A stretch of DNA of 64,000 nt from positions 186,001 to 250,000 of the forward strand of contig NZ_SMYO01000002.1 in assembly GCF_004358205.1 (NCBI RefSeq), given 5' to 3'. Of the stretch, positions 14,126-21,455 are shown one piece after another (positions within the stretch are counted from its first letter, which is position 1; the number at the start of each line of letters is the position of its first letter). The position numbers and the translations under genes were made by a program. The stretch is from Bacillus salipaludis. Lineage in GTDB: Bacteria; Bacillota; Bacilli; Bacillales_B; DSM-18226. The notes beneath the pieces are model-generated. The model did no database searches, was not told the DNA's origin, and saw nothing but the letters and a program-made list of their open reading frames with translations.

Positions 14126-14842
14126 ATGTTAAAACAAGATAATCAAATTCCTTTATACATCCAATTAAAGGAATCCATCCGCAGTTCGATTTTAAATGGG
14201 CAATTAAAGTTCGGAGATCAAATTCCCACTGAATTAGAATTGAGCGAAGAGTATAAGATTAGCAGGATTACGGTAAGAAAGGCAATCCTCGATTTAGTAG
14301 AAGAAGGCTATTTAGTTAAAAAGCAGGGGAAAGGTACGTTTGTAAACAAAAGGAAAATTGAAAGAAAAATCGTTCATTTTTTAAGCTTTACGGATGCTTG
14401 TAAAGCAAATGGTATGAAAGCCAGCAGTAAAGTCTTTAAAAAGGAAATCATTCAACCAACACCCAAGGATAAAGAAAGACTTCAACTCGATGAGGGAGAT
14501 GCATTGTTATTCATTCAGAGAGTAAGATATGCGGATGAATCACCGATTATGATTGAAAATAACTACTTTTCATATAAAGATTTTCATTCATTATTAAATG
14601 AAAACTTGGACGACTCTGTCTACAAGATATTGGAAGAAAAGCTGAATGTAAAACCAGATCGTGCGGGAGAGTTAACATTGGAGATTGTTCGTGCCACTGA
14701 GGAAGAAGTCAATTTACTTCATACATCGAGCGGAGAACCTCTTTTTTACATGGAAACAACGGTCTATGATGAAAACGACAGACCTGTGCATATTGGAAAA
14801 CAGTATATTTTGGGTGATAGTTATAAATACAACTTGAAGTAA
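14126..14842 (+). CDS. frlR: GntR/HutC-family transcriptional regulator (FrlR-like)
   Basis: Regulator of 238 residues. A winged helix at residues 8-72 (PLYIQLKESIRSSI, ELSEEYKISRITVRKAI, GKGTFV) is followed by a UTRA effector domain (about 90-235). The ATG at 14126 follows AGGCAGGTG; an upstream GTG at 14117 is less suitable. In B. subtilis FrlR represses frl genes, and UTRA domains usually bind sugar phosphates. The palindromes at 6496 and 13161 are its likely operators. It is followed by a terminator. Confidence 0.8.
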   Translation: MLKQDNQIPLYIQLKESIRSSILNGQLKFGDQIPTELELSEEYKISRITVRKAILDLVEEGYLVKKQGKGTFVNKRKIERKIVHFLSFTDACKANGMKASSKVFKKEIIQPTPKDKERLQLDEGDALLFIQRVRYADESPIMIENNYFSYKDFHSLLNENLDDSVYKILEEKLNVKPDRAGELTLEIVRATEEEVNLLHTSSGEPLFYMETTVYDENDRPVHIGKQYILGDSYKYNLK

Positions 14843-14870
14843 TGAAAGCGATTACCCTTGTGCAGACGGA

Positions 14871-14899
14871 GCCCCTCTTTTTTGAGGGGCCTTTTGTTT
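14871..14899 (+). terminator. Terminator after the GntR regulator
   Basis: GCCCCTC (14871-14877) pairs with GAGGGGC (14884-14890), followed by CTTTTGTTTTT. The next ~320 bp to the nuo promoter carry no gene I can support. Confidence 0.85.
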
Positions 14900-15222
14900 T
14901 TAAAGCGGGAAAAGTGAAGTGACCAGAAAATAACGGTGGTTCAAGTATCCTACACTCCTTTTTACTCATTTCACTATTCCAAGCATGAAATCACCGTACA
15001 AGAATATGATTGTAGTAGTGAAAATGATAACAAGTCTAGTTTTTAAATGAAGAAGATGAACAATTAATGACAAATCTCACTGACAGTATGGAGGTTTTGT
15101 AGTTAAATAGGGGTTGTTGTCGAATTATTGAAGCATAATAGCTTGATTTATCAGAGTTTCTACGTCTTTTTTTAGAATAAAAATGACCTTTTTTGTATTT
15201 CCAATTTAAAGGCGGAGGCTTG

Positions 15223-15251
15223 TCGACACCGGTATATATCAATGCTATAAT
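15223..15251 (+). promoter_or_regulatory. Sigma-A promoter of the nuo operon
   Basis: TCGACA (15223-15228), 17-bp spacer ending in TGC, TATAAT (15246-15251). The TGn makes it an extended -10 promoter. It lies 58 bp before the nuoA start. Confidence 0.75.
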
Positions 15252-15308
15252 GTATTCGGTTACAAATATTTACTAGTAAGAAAATTTTCAACATTGGAGG
15301 GGATAGAC

Positions 15309-15683
15309 ATGGAACTTCTAAATGTATATCAGAATAACTATCTGATTGTTTTTGTGTTTCTGTGTCTCGGGGTATTGCTGCCTGCGGTAGCATTATATTT
15401 AGGTAAGCTTTTGCGTCCTCATGCACCAAGTGATGCAAAGAATACCACATATGAGAGCGGTGTTGAGCCATTTCACGATTCCCGTGTACAGTTCAATGTC
15501 CGCTATTATATTTTTGCCCTAATGTTTGTTATTTTTGATGTAGAAACTGTATTTTTATATCCATGGGCTGTTGCCTATGATAAACTAGGCATTTTTGCAT
15601 TGATTGAAATGTTAATTTTCGTTGTCATGCTGCTAATTGGCCTAGCCTATGCTTGGAAGAAGAAGGTGTTAAAATGGACCTAA
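15309..15683 (+). CDS. nuoA: Complex I subunit NuoA
   Basis: Membrane subunit of 124 residues with three transmembrane helices (about 13-34, 65-85, 92-114). The family signature [20 protein letters not shown] and the [16 protein letters not shown] stretch with conserved acidic residues are present. The ATG at 15309 follows GGAGGGGA; an upstream TTG at 15294 is less likely. The 3' end overlaps nuoB by 10 bp. First gene of an 11-gene complex I operon. Confidence 0.95.
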   Translation: MELLNVYQNNYLIVFVFLCLGVLLPAVALYLGKLLRPHAPSDAKNTTYESGVEPFHDSRVQFNVRYYIFALMFVIFDVETVFLYPWAVAYDKLGIFALIEMLIFVVMLLIGLAYAWKKKVLKWT

Positions 15684-16186
15684 AACTAGACAACGTATCG
15701 CCTCAGGAAATGGAAGAGTTACAGAGGAATGTATTTATGACAACACTAGAGCAGGTGAAGGCGTGGGCGCGAAGCAATTCGATCTACCCGCTGACATTTG
15801 GTCTGGCTTGTTGTGCGATTGAAATGATGGCCGTTGGTTCCTCCCACTATGACTTGGACCGATTCGGATCGTTCTTCCGGACGTCGCCGAGGCAGTCGGA
15901 CTGTATGATTGTGTCAGGGACCGTGACGAAAAAAATGGCACCTATTCTTCGCCGTTTATATGATCAAATGCCGGAACCGAAATGGGTAATTGCGATGGGA
16001 TCGTGTGCGACAGCGGGCGGACCGTATGTGAAATCCTATTCCGTTGTTAAAGGTGTGGATCAAATCGTCCCGGTAGATGTTTATATCCCGGGATGTCCTC
16101 CAAACCCGGCTGCTTTAATATATGGAATCAATAAGTTAAAGGAAAAGATTCGTTACGAAGCGAAGACTGGGAAGAAGGTGATGTAA
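15674..16186 (+). CDS. nuoB: Complex I subunit NuoB (carries Fe-S cluster N2)
   Basis: Peripheral-arm subunit of 170 residues that passes electrons to quinone. The N2 ligands are visible as C46, C47 ([10 protein letters not shown]), C111 (GSCATAGG) and C141 (IPGCPPNP). The sequence [18 protein letters not shown] is typical of the Bacillus form. ATG 15674 with GAAGGTG upstream is chosen; a TTG 21 bases earlier is possible. It is followed by nuoC after 3 bp. Confidence 0.96.
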   Translation: MDLKLDNVSPQEMEELQRNVFMTTLEQVKAWARSNSIYPLTFGLACCAIEMMAVGSSHYDLDRFGSFFRTSPRQSDCMIVSGTVTKKMAPILRRLYDQMPEPKWVIAMGSCATAGGPYVKSYSVVKGVDQIVPVDVYIPGCPPNPAALIYGINKLKEKIRYEAKTGKKVM

Positions 16187-16189
16187 TCC

Positions 16190-17632
16190 ATGAGCGGGGA
16201 GAAAGATCTCGAACAATTAAAGCGAGAAGCCGCTGAAAAGGCAAAGGCGGACGCACTAGCGAGACGCCAGGCGAAGGAAGCCGGAGAAAACGCACCGAAG
16301 CCTGAAGACACGCCAACCCCAGCAGGCGACGCTGACGATCTTGCCAAGAAAAAAGCTGCAGCAGCAGCGAAAGCAAAGGCAGCCGCACTTGCCAAAAAGC
16401 AACGAGAAGGTATTGTTGAGGAACCGGTTGCACCAGCAGAGGAAGCCCCAGCAGAAGGCGATGACCTAGCGAAGAAAAAAGCCGCAGCAGCAGCGAATGC
16501 AAAGGCAGCCGCATTGGCGAAAAAGCAACGAGAAGGCATTGTTGAGGAACCGGTTGCACCAGCAGAGGAAGCCCCAGCAGAAGGCGATGACCTAGCGAAG
16601 AAAAAAGCCGCAGCAGCAGCGAAAGCAAAAGCTGCCGCATTAGCGAAAAAGCAACGAGAAGGCATTGTTGAGGAACCGGTTGCACCAGCAGAGGAAGCCC
16701 CAGCAGAAGGCGATGACCTAGCGAAGAAAAAAGCCGCAGCAGCAGCGAAAGCAAAAGCTGCCGCATTAGCGAAAAAGCAACGAGAAGGCATTGTTGAGGA
16801 ACCGGCGGAAGCACCAGCAGCGGAAGCGGGCAGCGACGATGATCTAGCGAAGAAAAAGGCAGCCGCAGTGGCCAAAGCGAAAGCCGCAGCAGCAGCGAAG
16901 CGAAAAGCAGCGGAATTAGCTGGTGGAGCTTCGGATGCTCCTGCAGGCGATGACGAAAAGGCAAAAGCAATTGCAGCCGCCAAAGCGAAGGCCGCAGCAG
17001 CAGCAAAAGCCAAAGCAGCAGCAGGCGGCGATGACGAAAAAGCAAAAGCCATCGCAGCAGCGAAAGCAAAGGCCGCAGCGGCAGCAGCCGCAAAGGCGAA
17101 AGCAGCCGGCAAAGCGGGCGATGCACCAGCACCGGCAGCCGAGGAAGCTGCGTCACCAAATCAGCCATTCCTGGATAAATACCGAAAAGTAATTGAGGAA
17201 AATTTGGGCGCAGAGGTTTTAGAAGATTCTTATATTAATAAACTGTCCAAAGACGTTCCAACCCTCGTGGTAAAACGTGAATCCTACTATAAGCTTACAC
17301 AATTTTTAAAATACAATGAGCTGTTAGGATTCGATTATTTATCCGAGATCCATGGAACCGATTTTCAATCACATATGGAAGTTTATGCTCATCTTTACTC
17401 ATACAAAAACCGTCAATCTGTCGCTGTCATAGTGAAAATTGACCGAGATGAACCAACGATCGAGTCCGTCACGCCAATTTGGGCAGGTGCGGAATGGGCA
17501 GAATGTGAAGCTTATGATTTGCTAGGAATTAAGTTTACAGGACATCCGAATTTACGCCGAATCATGCTCGGAGAAGATTGGGTTGGCCATCCACTTAGAA
17601 AAGATTATGAGCCGTACGATGTGGAGGTATAG
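16190..17632 (+). CDS. nuoC: Complex I subunit NuoC with long Ala/Lys-rich repeat extension
   Basis: 480 residues, whereas the NuoC fold itself needs about 150. Residues ~325-480 are a normal 30-kDa subunit domain (SHMEVYAHLYSYKNR, PIWAGAEWAECEAYDLLGI, GHPNLRRIML, HPLRKDYEP). Residues 1-320 are low-complexity Ala, Lys, Glu, with four ~42-residue repeats starting DDLAKKKAAAAA and shorter KAKAAAAA blocks behind them; a helical rod is likely. I recall shorter extensions of this kind in B. cereus NuoC. The nucleotide copies are nearly identical, suggesting recent expansion. The start follows GAAGGTG. Confidence 0.92.
   Translation: MSGEKDLEQLKREAAEKAKADALARRQAKEAGENAPKPEDTPTPAGDADDLAKKKAAAAAKAKAAALAKKQREGIVEEPVAPAEEAPAEGDDLAKKKAAAAANAKAAALAKKQREGIVEEPVAPAEEAPAEGDDLAKKKAAAAAKAKAAALAKKQREGIVEEPVAPAEEAPAEGDDLAKKKAAAAAKAKAAALAKKQREGIVEEPAEAPAAEAGSDDDLAKKKAAAVAKAKAAAAAKRKAAELAGGASDAPAGDDEKAKAIAAAKAKAAAAAKAKAAAGGDDEKAKAIAAAKAKAAAAAAAKAKAAGKAGDAPAPAAEEAASPNQPFLDKYRKVIEENLGAEVLEDSYINKLSKDVPTLVVKRESYYKLTQFLKYNELLGFDYLSEIHGTDFQSHMEVYAHLYSYKNRQSVAVIVKIDRDEPTIESVTPIWAGAEWAECEAYDLLGIKFTGHPNLRRIMLGEDWVGHPLRKDYEPYDVEV
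16334..16834 (+). repeat. Tandem 126-bp repeats inside nuoC
   Basis: Four in-frame copies of 126 bp (16334-16459, 16460-16585, 16586-16711, 16712-~16834) encode the unit from DDLAKKK to EEAPAEG. Copies 2-4 are almost identical at DNA level; copy 4 diverges at its end. Copy number is likely variable between strains. Confidence 0.9.
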
Positions 17633-17635
17633 CCA

Positions 17636-18736
17636 ATGATCAGAACAGAAGAAATGATGTTAAACGTAGGTCCTCAGCATCCAAGTACGCACGGAGTATT
17701 CCGGCTTGTTGTAAAAATCGATGGGGAAATTATTACCGAAGCAAACCCTGTTATCGGTTACTTACACCGCGGAACAGAAAAACTTGCTGAAAACCTGCAA
17801 TATACTCAAATCATTCCCTATACAGACCGCTTGGATTATGTATCAGCGATGACGAACAACTATGTTCTCTGTCATGCAGTCGAAACGATGATGGGAATTA
17901 AAGTACCAGAACGGGCTGAATATTTAAGGATTCTTGCGATGGAATTAGGGCGGATTTCAAGCCATATCCTGTGGTGGGGAACCTTCCTCCTCGATATGGG
18001 GGCCGTCAGTCCATTCCTATACGCTTTCCGCGACAGGGAAATGATCTTGAATTTCCTAAACGAATTATCTGGTGCCCGCTTAACCTTTAACTATATGCGT
18101 GTTGGAGGCGTCAAATGGGATGCTCCAGAAGGTTGGGTCGAAAGAGTTAAAGACTTTGTCCCTTACATGAGAGAACAAGTCAAAGGCTACCATGACCTAG
18201 TTACCGGAAATGAAATTTTCCTTAGCCGTGTAAAGGGCGTTGGAAAATACACAAAAGAAGATGCACTCAATTATTCCCTTAGCGGTGTAAACCTTCGCAG
18301 TACCGGTGTTAAATGGGATCTGCGCAAGGACGAACCATATTCGATTTATGACCGTTTTGATTTTGATGTTCCGACCCTTGACGGCGGGGATGTCTGGGCA
18401 CGCTACCAGCTGCGCCTGAAGGAAATTGAAGAGTCCTTGAAAATTGTCGAGCAGGCCTGCGAACAATTCCCGGCAGAAGGGGACATACTCGCGAAAGTGC
18501 CAAAAATCATCAAAGCGCCTAAAGGTGAAGCATATGTCAGAATCGAAGCACCACGCGGAGAGATTGGCGTTTATATTAGCAGTGATGGTAAGAAAGAGCC
18601 ATATCGCTTAAAGCTGAGAAGGCCATCCTTCTACAATCTGCAAATTCTCCCTAAACTATTAAAAGGAGAAAATATCGCAAACCTCATCGCCATCTTAGGG
18701 GGCATAGATATTGTCCTTGGGGAGGTTGACGGCTAA
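17636..18736 (+). CDS. nuoD: Complex I subunit NuoD (49-kDa)
   Basis: Peripheral-arm quinone-site subunit, 366 residues. NVGPQHPSTHGVFRL (quinone-site His) and GYLHRGTEKLAE are near the start, ELGRISSHILWWGTFLLDMGA in the middle, and the C-terminal domain ends in ILGGIDIVLGEVDG, replacing the [NiFe] hydrogenase ligands as expected. It starts 3 bp after nuoC and overlaps nuoH by one base. Confidence 0.96.
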   Translation: MIRTEEMMLNVGPQHPSTHGVFRLVVKIDGEIITEANPVIGYLHRGTEKLAENLQYTQIIPYTDRLDYVSAMTNNYVLCHAVETMMGIKVPERAEYLRILAMELGRISSHILWWGTFLLDMGAVSPFLYAFRDREMILNFLNELSGARLTFNYMRVGGVKWDAPEGWVERVKDFVPYMREQVKGYHDLVTGNEIFLSRVKGVGKYTKEDALNYSLSGVNLRSTGVKWDLRKDEPYSIYDRFDFDVPTLDGGDVWARYQLRLKEIEESLKIVEQACEQFPAEGDILAKVPKIIKAPKGEAYVRIEAPRGEIGVYISSDGKKEPYRLKLRRPSFYNLQILPKLLKGENIANLIAILGGIDIVLGEVDG

Positions 18737-19740
18737 TGATTAATAATTTGCTCCAATCAAGTCCTGGATTGTTCAATTTTCTCATCTTCTTTTTACTCGG
18801 AGTCATTTTACTTTTAGTCGTGCTTGGCTTCGTTACCTACGGGATATTAGCAGAGCGGAAAGTCATGGGGTACATGCAGCTCCGCCACGGTCCGAACCAA
18901 GTCGGCGGCCGCTGGGGACTCTTGCAAACCGTTGCGGACGTCTTGAAACTATTATTAAAAGAAGATATTATTCCGACACTTGCGGACCGTCCATTATTTA
19001 TTTTGGCGCCGGTCATTGCGTTTGCACCATCGTTCATGGTGCTGGCAACGCTTCCGTTTACCGACAAATTTCAATTTGCTGATATCGGTGTCGGCTTGCT
19101 TTACTACATTGCGGTTTCCGGGTTAACCACACTTGGAGTCGTAACCGGCGGCTGGGCTTCAAACAACAAGTACGCCCTTATCGGAGGAATGCGTGCGGCA
19201 GCCCAAATGATTTCCTATGAAATCCCGCTTGTCATGTCAGTGGTGGGAATCATCCTTATCACCGGCAGCTTAAACTTAAACGATATCGTGCACCAACAAA
19301 GCCATGGCTGGTTTATCCTATTACAGCCAATCGCTTTTATCGTCTTTTTAATCGCATCGGTCGCAGAATTAAACCGGACACCATTTGACCTTCCGGAATC
19401 GGAATCAGAGCTTGTCGCTGGATACCACGTCGAGTACTCAGGTTTCCGCTGGGCATTCTTCATGCTGGCCGAGTATGTGTACCTATTTGCGATGACGTCA
19501 CTCATTGTGACCATCTTCCTTGGCGGATGGCTGCCACCATTCCATTTCCTTGGATTTATCCCAGGAGCAGTTTGGTTCGCACTTAAATTTGCTGTCGTCC
19601 TATTCGTCTACATCTGGTTCCGTGTAGCGTTCCCGCGTCTGCGTGCCGACCACTTGATGGAAATGGGCTGGAAAGTATTACTGCCAGTATCCCTGGCAAA
19701 CATCTTCCTAACCGCCCTAATCAAAACCTTATTTTTTTAA
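18736..19740 (+). CDS. nuoH: Complex I subunit NuoH
   Basis: Membrane subunit at the junction with the peripheral arm, 334 residues, about eight helices. Signatures: ERKVMGYMQLRHGPNQVGGRWGLLQ, AELNRTPFDLPESESELVAGYHVEYSG (acidic quinone-cavity loop) and FRVAFPRLRADHLMEMGWK. TAATG junction with nuoD implies coupled translation. After it a 271-bp gap holding a dispersed repeat interrupts the operon. Confidence 0.95.
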   Translation: MINNLLQSSPGLFNFLIFFLLGVILLLVVLGFVTYGILAERKVMGYMQLRHGPNQVGGRWGLLQTVADVLKLLLKEDIIPTLADRPLFILAPVIAFAPSFMVLATLPFTDKFQFADIGVGLLYYIAVSGLTTLGVVTGGWASNNKYALIGGMRAAAQMISYEIPLVMSVVGIILITGSLNLNDIVHQQSHGWFILLQPIAFIVFLIASVAELNRTPFDLPESESELVAGYHVEYSGFRWAFFMLAEYVYLFAMTSLIVTIFLGGWLPPFHFLGFIPGAVWFALKFAVVLFVYIWFRVAFPRLRADHLMEMGWKVLLPVSLANIFLTALIKTLFF

Positions 19741-19754
19741 AGAATGTGTTAAAG

Positions 19755-19884
19755 GCTGATTGGAGCGGAAGGCACGAAGACTCCTGTGGGAGTACGGAGC
19801 AGGGGAGACCCCGCAGGAGCGTAAGCGACGAGGAGGCTCCACGGACCGCCCACGGAAAGCGAAGTGCCTGGAGCGGAAATCAGC
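19755..19884. repeat. Dispersed repeat, long form, copy A (between nuoH and nuoI)
   Basis: 130 bp bounded by the inverted repeat GCTGATT/AATCAGC. Internal direct repeats TGGAGCGGAA lie at both ends, and the core contains GAAGACTCCTGTGGGAGTACGG, GGGGAGACCCCGCAGGAGC and GACGAGGAGGCTCC. Copies B (36677) and C (56351) are very similar, so it is a family. It can form strong stems (GGAGACCCC-type palindromes). It sits inside the nuo operon, downstream of nuoH. Confidence 0.9.
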
Positions 19885-20011
19885 AGCTAATTGATTAAGA
19901 CCTTTTTAAAAAGGAACCCATTTCTCGTTGCGAGACTTGAGTTGTCCCATACTTGACTGCCTCACGTATGGCAGAAAAGCATACTTTAAAATGATAAAAG
20001 GGGTGAAAAAC

Positions 20012-20431
20012 GTGCTTGGATTAGCAAAAGGCTTGAAATATACCCTAAAACAATTAACAAAAGAAAAGGTCACCTATGACTATCCGAATAAGCCGCTGCC
20101 ACTGCCTGACCGGTTCCGCGGCATTCAAAAATTCTATCCGGAAAAATGTATCGTCTGTAACCAGTGCATGAACATTTGCCCGACCGAATGTATTGATTTA
20201 GTCGGTAAAAAACACCCGGATCCAACGAAAAAAGGGAAAATCATCGATACCTATGATATTAACTTTGAAATCTGCATCCTTTGTGATCTATGTACAGAGG
20301 TGTGCCCGACAGAAGCGATTATCATGACCAATAACTTTGAGCTTGCTGAATACAGCAGGGATGCTCTATTTAAAAACCTTGAATGGTTAGATGAAAACGA
20401 CGAAAACATACGGCAGGTGAATAAACCATGA
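20012..20431 (+). CDS. nuoI: Complex I subunit NuoI (two 4Fe-4S clusters)
   Basis: Ferredoxin-like subunit of 139 residues. Two 4Fe-4S motifs are visible: C46-C49-C52-C56 (CIVCNQCMNICP) and C88-C91-C94-C98 (CILCDLCTEVCP). The GTG at 20012 (MLGLAKGLKYTLKQL) follows AAAGGGGTG and matches the usual length of Bacillus NuoI; an upstream ATG at 19991 in the same frame would be poorly placed. The stop overlaps nuoJ by 4 bp. Confidence 0.93.
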   Translation: MLGLAKGLKYTLKQLTKEKVTYDYPNKPLPLPDRFRGIQKFYPEKCIVCNQCMNICPTECIDLVGKKHPDPTKKGKIIDTYDINFEICILCDLCTEVCPTEAIIMTNNFELAEYSRDALFKNLEWLDENDENIRQVNKP

Positions 20432-20946
20432 CATTTTCAGGCGAGTTTCTCGCATTTTTGGGTCTTGCCTTGGCTGCGGTCATCGGTGGTGTGCTGCTTT
20501 TAAACCTGACAAAGGTTATGCACATGGTCGTTGCCCTCATATTCACTTTCGTTGCCATTGCCGGCATCTATGTTATGCTGTCAGCAGAATTCGTTGCAGG
20601 TGTCCAAATCTTAATTTATTCAGGTGCAATTACCATCATTATGCTTTTTGGAATCATGTTAACGAAGCATGATGACGAAAGTGAACCAACAACAGGCAAG
20701 CTCCGAAAATTTCTATTGTTCCTAGGGGTTGTAGGCTTCGCATTTGCCGTATACATTGGGATCTATAACTTCAATATCGAACAAGTTCCTACCACTTTGC
20801 ATGAAAATAACACCATGCAAATCGGTAAAGCTCTTTACTCAAAATGGGTGATTCCATTTGAGTTAACCTCTGTTTTACTTTTAGTGGCATTGGTTGGGGC
20901 GATTGTTTTAGCGAAAAAAGACAAGAAGGAGGCGGACGACGAATGA
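20428..20946 (+). CDS. nuoJ: Complex I subunit NuoJ
   Basis: Membrane-arm subunit of 172 residues with five predicted helices. The [26 protein letters not shown] region and the [20 protein letters not shown] stretch (with the pi-bulge Tyr region of TM3) are the family marks. ATGA overlaps on both sides, with nuoI and nuoK, show coupled translation. Confidence 0.94.
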   Translation: MTFSGEFLAFLGLALAAVIGGVLLLNLTKVMHMVVALIFTFVAIAGIYVMLSAEFVAGVQILIYSGAITIIMLFGIMLTKHDDESEPTTGKLRKFLLFLGVVGFAFAVYIGIYNFNIEQVPTTLHENNTMQIGKALYSKWVIPFELTSVLLLVALVGAIVLAKKDKKEADDE

Positions 20947-21257
20947 GTTCAGTTCCTGCTTCAGCCTTCCTGGCCCTTGCGCTGATTCTATTTTGCATCG
21001 GATTGTACGGTGCCTTAACAAAACGCAATACCGTAATTGTCCTAATCTCAATTGAATTAATGCTGAATGCTGTTAACATCAACCTGGTTACTTTTAGCAA
21101 ATACGGCTTAGCACCGTCCATCACCGGACAAATCTTTGCCCTATTTGCCATCTGCGTAGCCGCAGCCGAAGCAGCCGTCGGATTAGCCATCCTCATTTCG
21201 CTTTACAACAACCGTAAGACGGTAAACATTGACGAAATGGACAAATTGAAAAACTAA
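20943..21257 (+). CDS. nuoK: Complex I subunit NuoK
   Basis: Small membrane subunit of 104 residues with three helices. Conserved buried glutamates are visible in [14 protein letters not shown] and [16 protein letters not shown], both part of the proton path. GGAGGCGG precedes the ATG, which overlaps the nuoJ stop. A structured 198-bp gap follows. Confidence 0.95.
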   Translation: MSSVPASAFLALALILFCIGLYGALTKRNTVIVLISIELMLNAVNINLVTFSKYGLAPSITGQIFALFAICVAAAEAAVGLAILISLYNNRKTVNIDEMDKLKN

Positions 21258-21336
21258 TCAAACAAGAGATTTTCAACTGGGAAATCTTGAACATTTTGTG
21301 AATGAATGCGCAGGTAGTGTTTTATAACCTGTGAGG

Positions 21337-21431
21337 AGGTAAGTGGTCTTGACCACACCTTTATCTGTCCTGCTATTTTTAGCGGGCCCAATCTGACGCG
21401 CAATTTTATAAAATTTACAGCGGTAGCGCGT
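21337..21431 (+). other. Cluster of three stem-loops between nuoK and nuoL
   Basis: Within the 198-bp gap I see H1 21337-21360 (AGGT, GTGGTC / GACCAC, ACCT), H2 21369-21386 (CCTGCT / AGCGGG with a G-U) and H3 21396-21431 (ACGCGC / GCGCGT around AATTTTATAAAATT). None has a T-run. They could stabilise or process the long nuo mRNA; no gene or riboswitch class is recognised. Confidence 0.5.
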
Positions 21432-21455
21432 TTAAAAAAGGGGATCGTGATATTG

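Noticed and set aside
14911..15242. Protein-coding frames in the frlR-nuoA gap
   Set aside because: Frames there lack RBS and conserved character; the gap holds only the terminator and the nuo promoter.
16128..17168. Two very long minus-strand open frames opposite nuoC (Leu/Arg-rich and Ala/Phe-rich)
   Set aside because: They are reverse shadows of the GC-rich Ala/Lys repeats, have no ribosome binding site and low-complexity translations.
21258..21455. Remnant of a deleted nuo gene between nuoK and nuoL
   Set aside because: No frame shows similarity to a Nuo subunit; the stretch is better explained as stem-loops.
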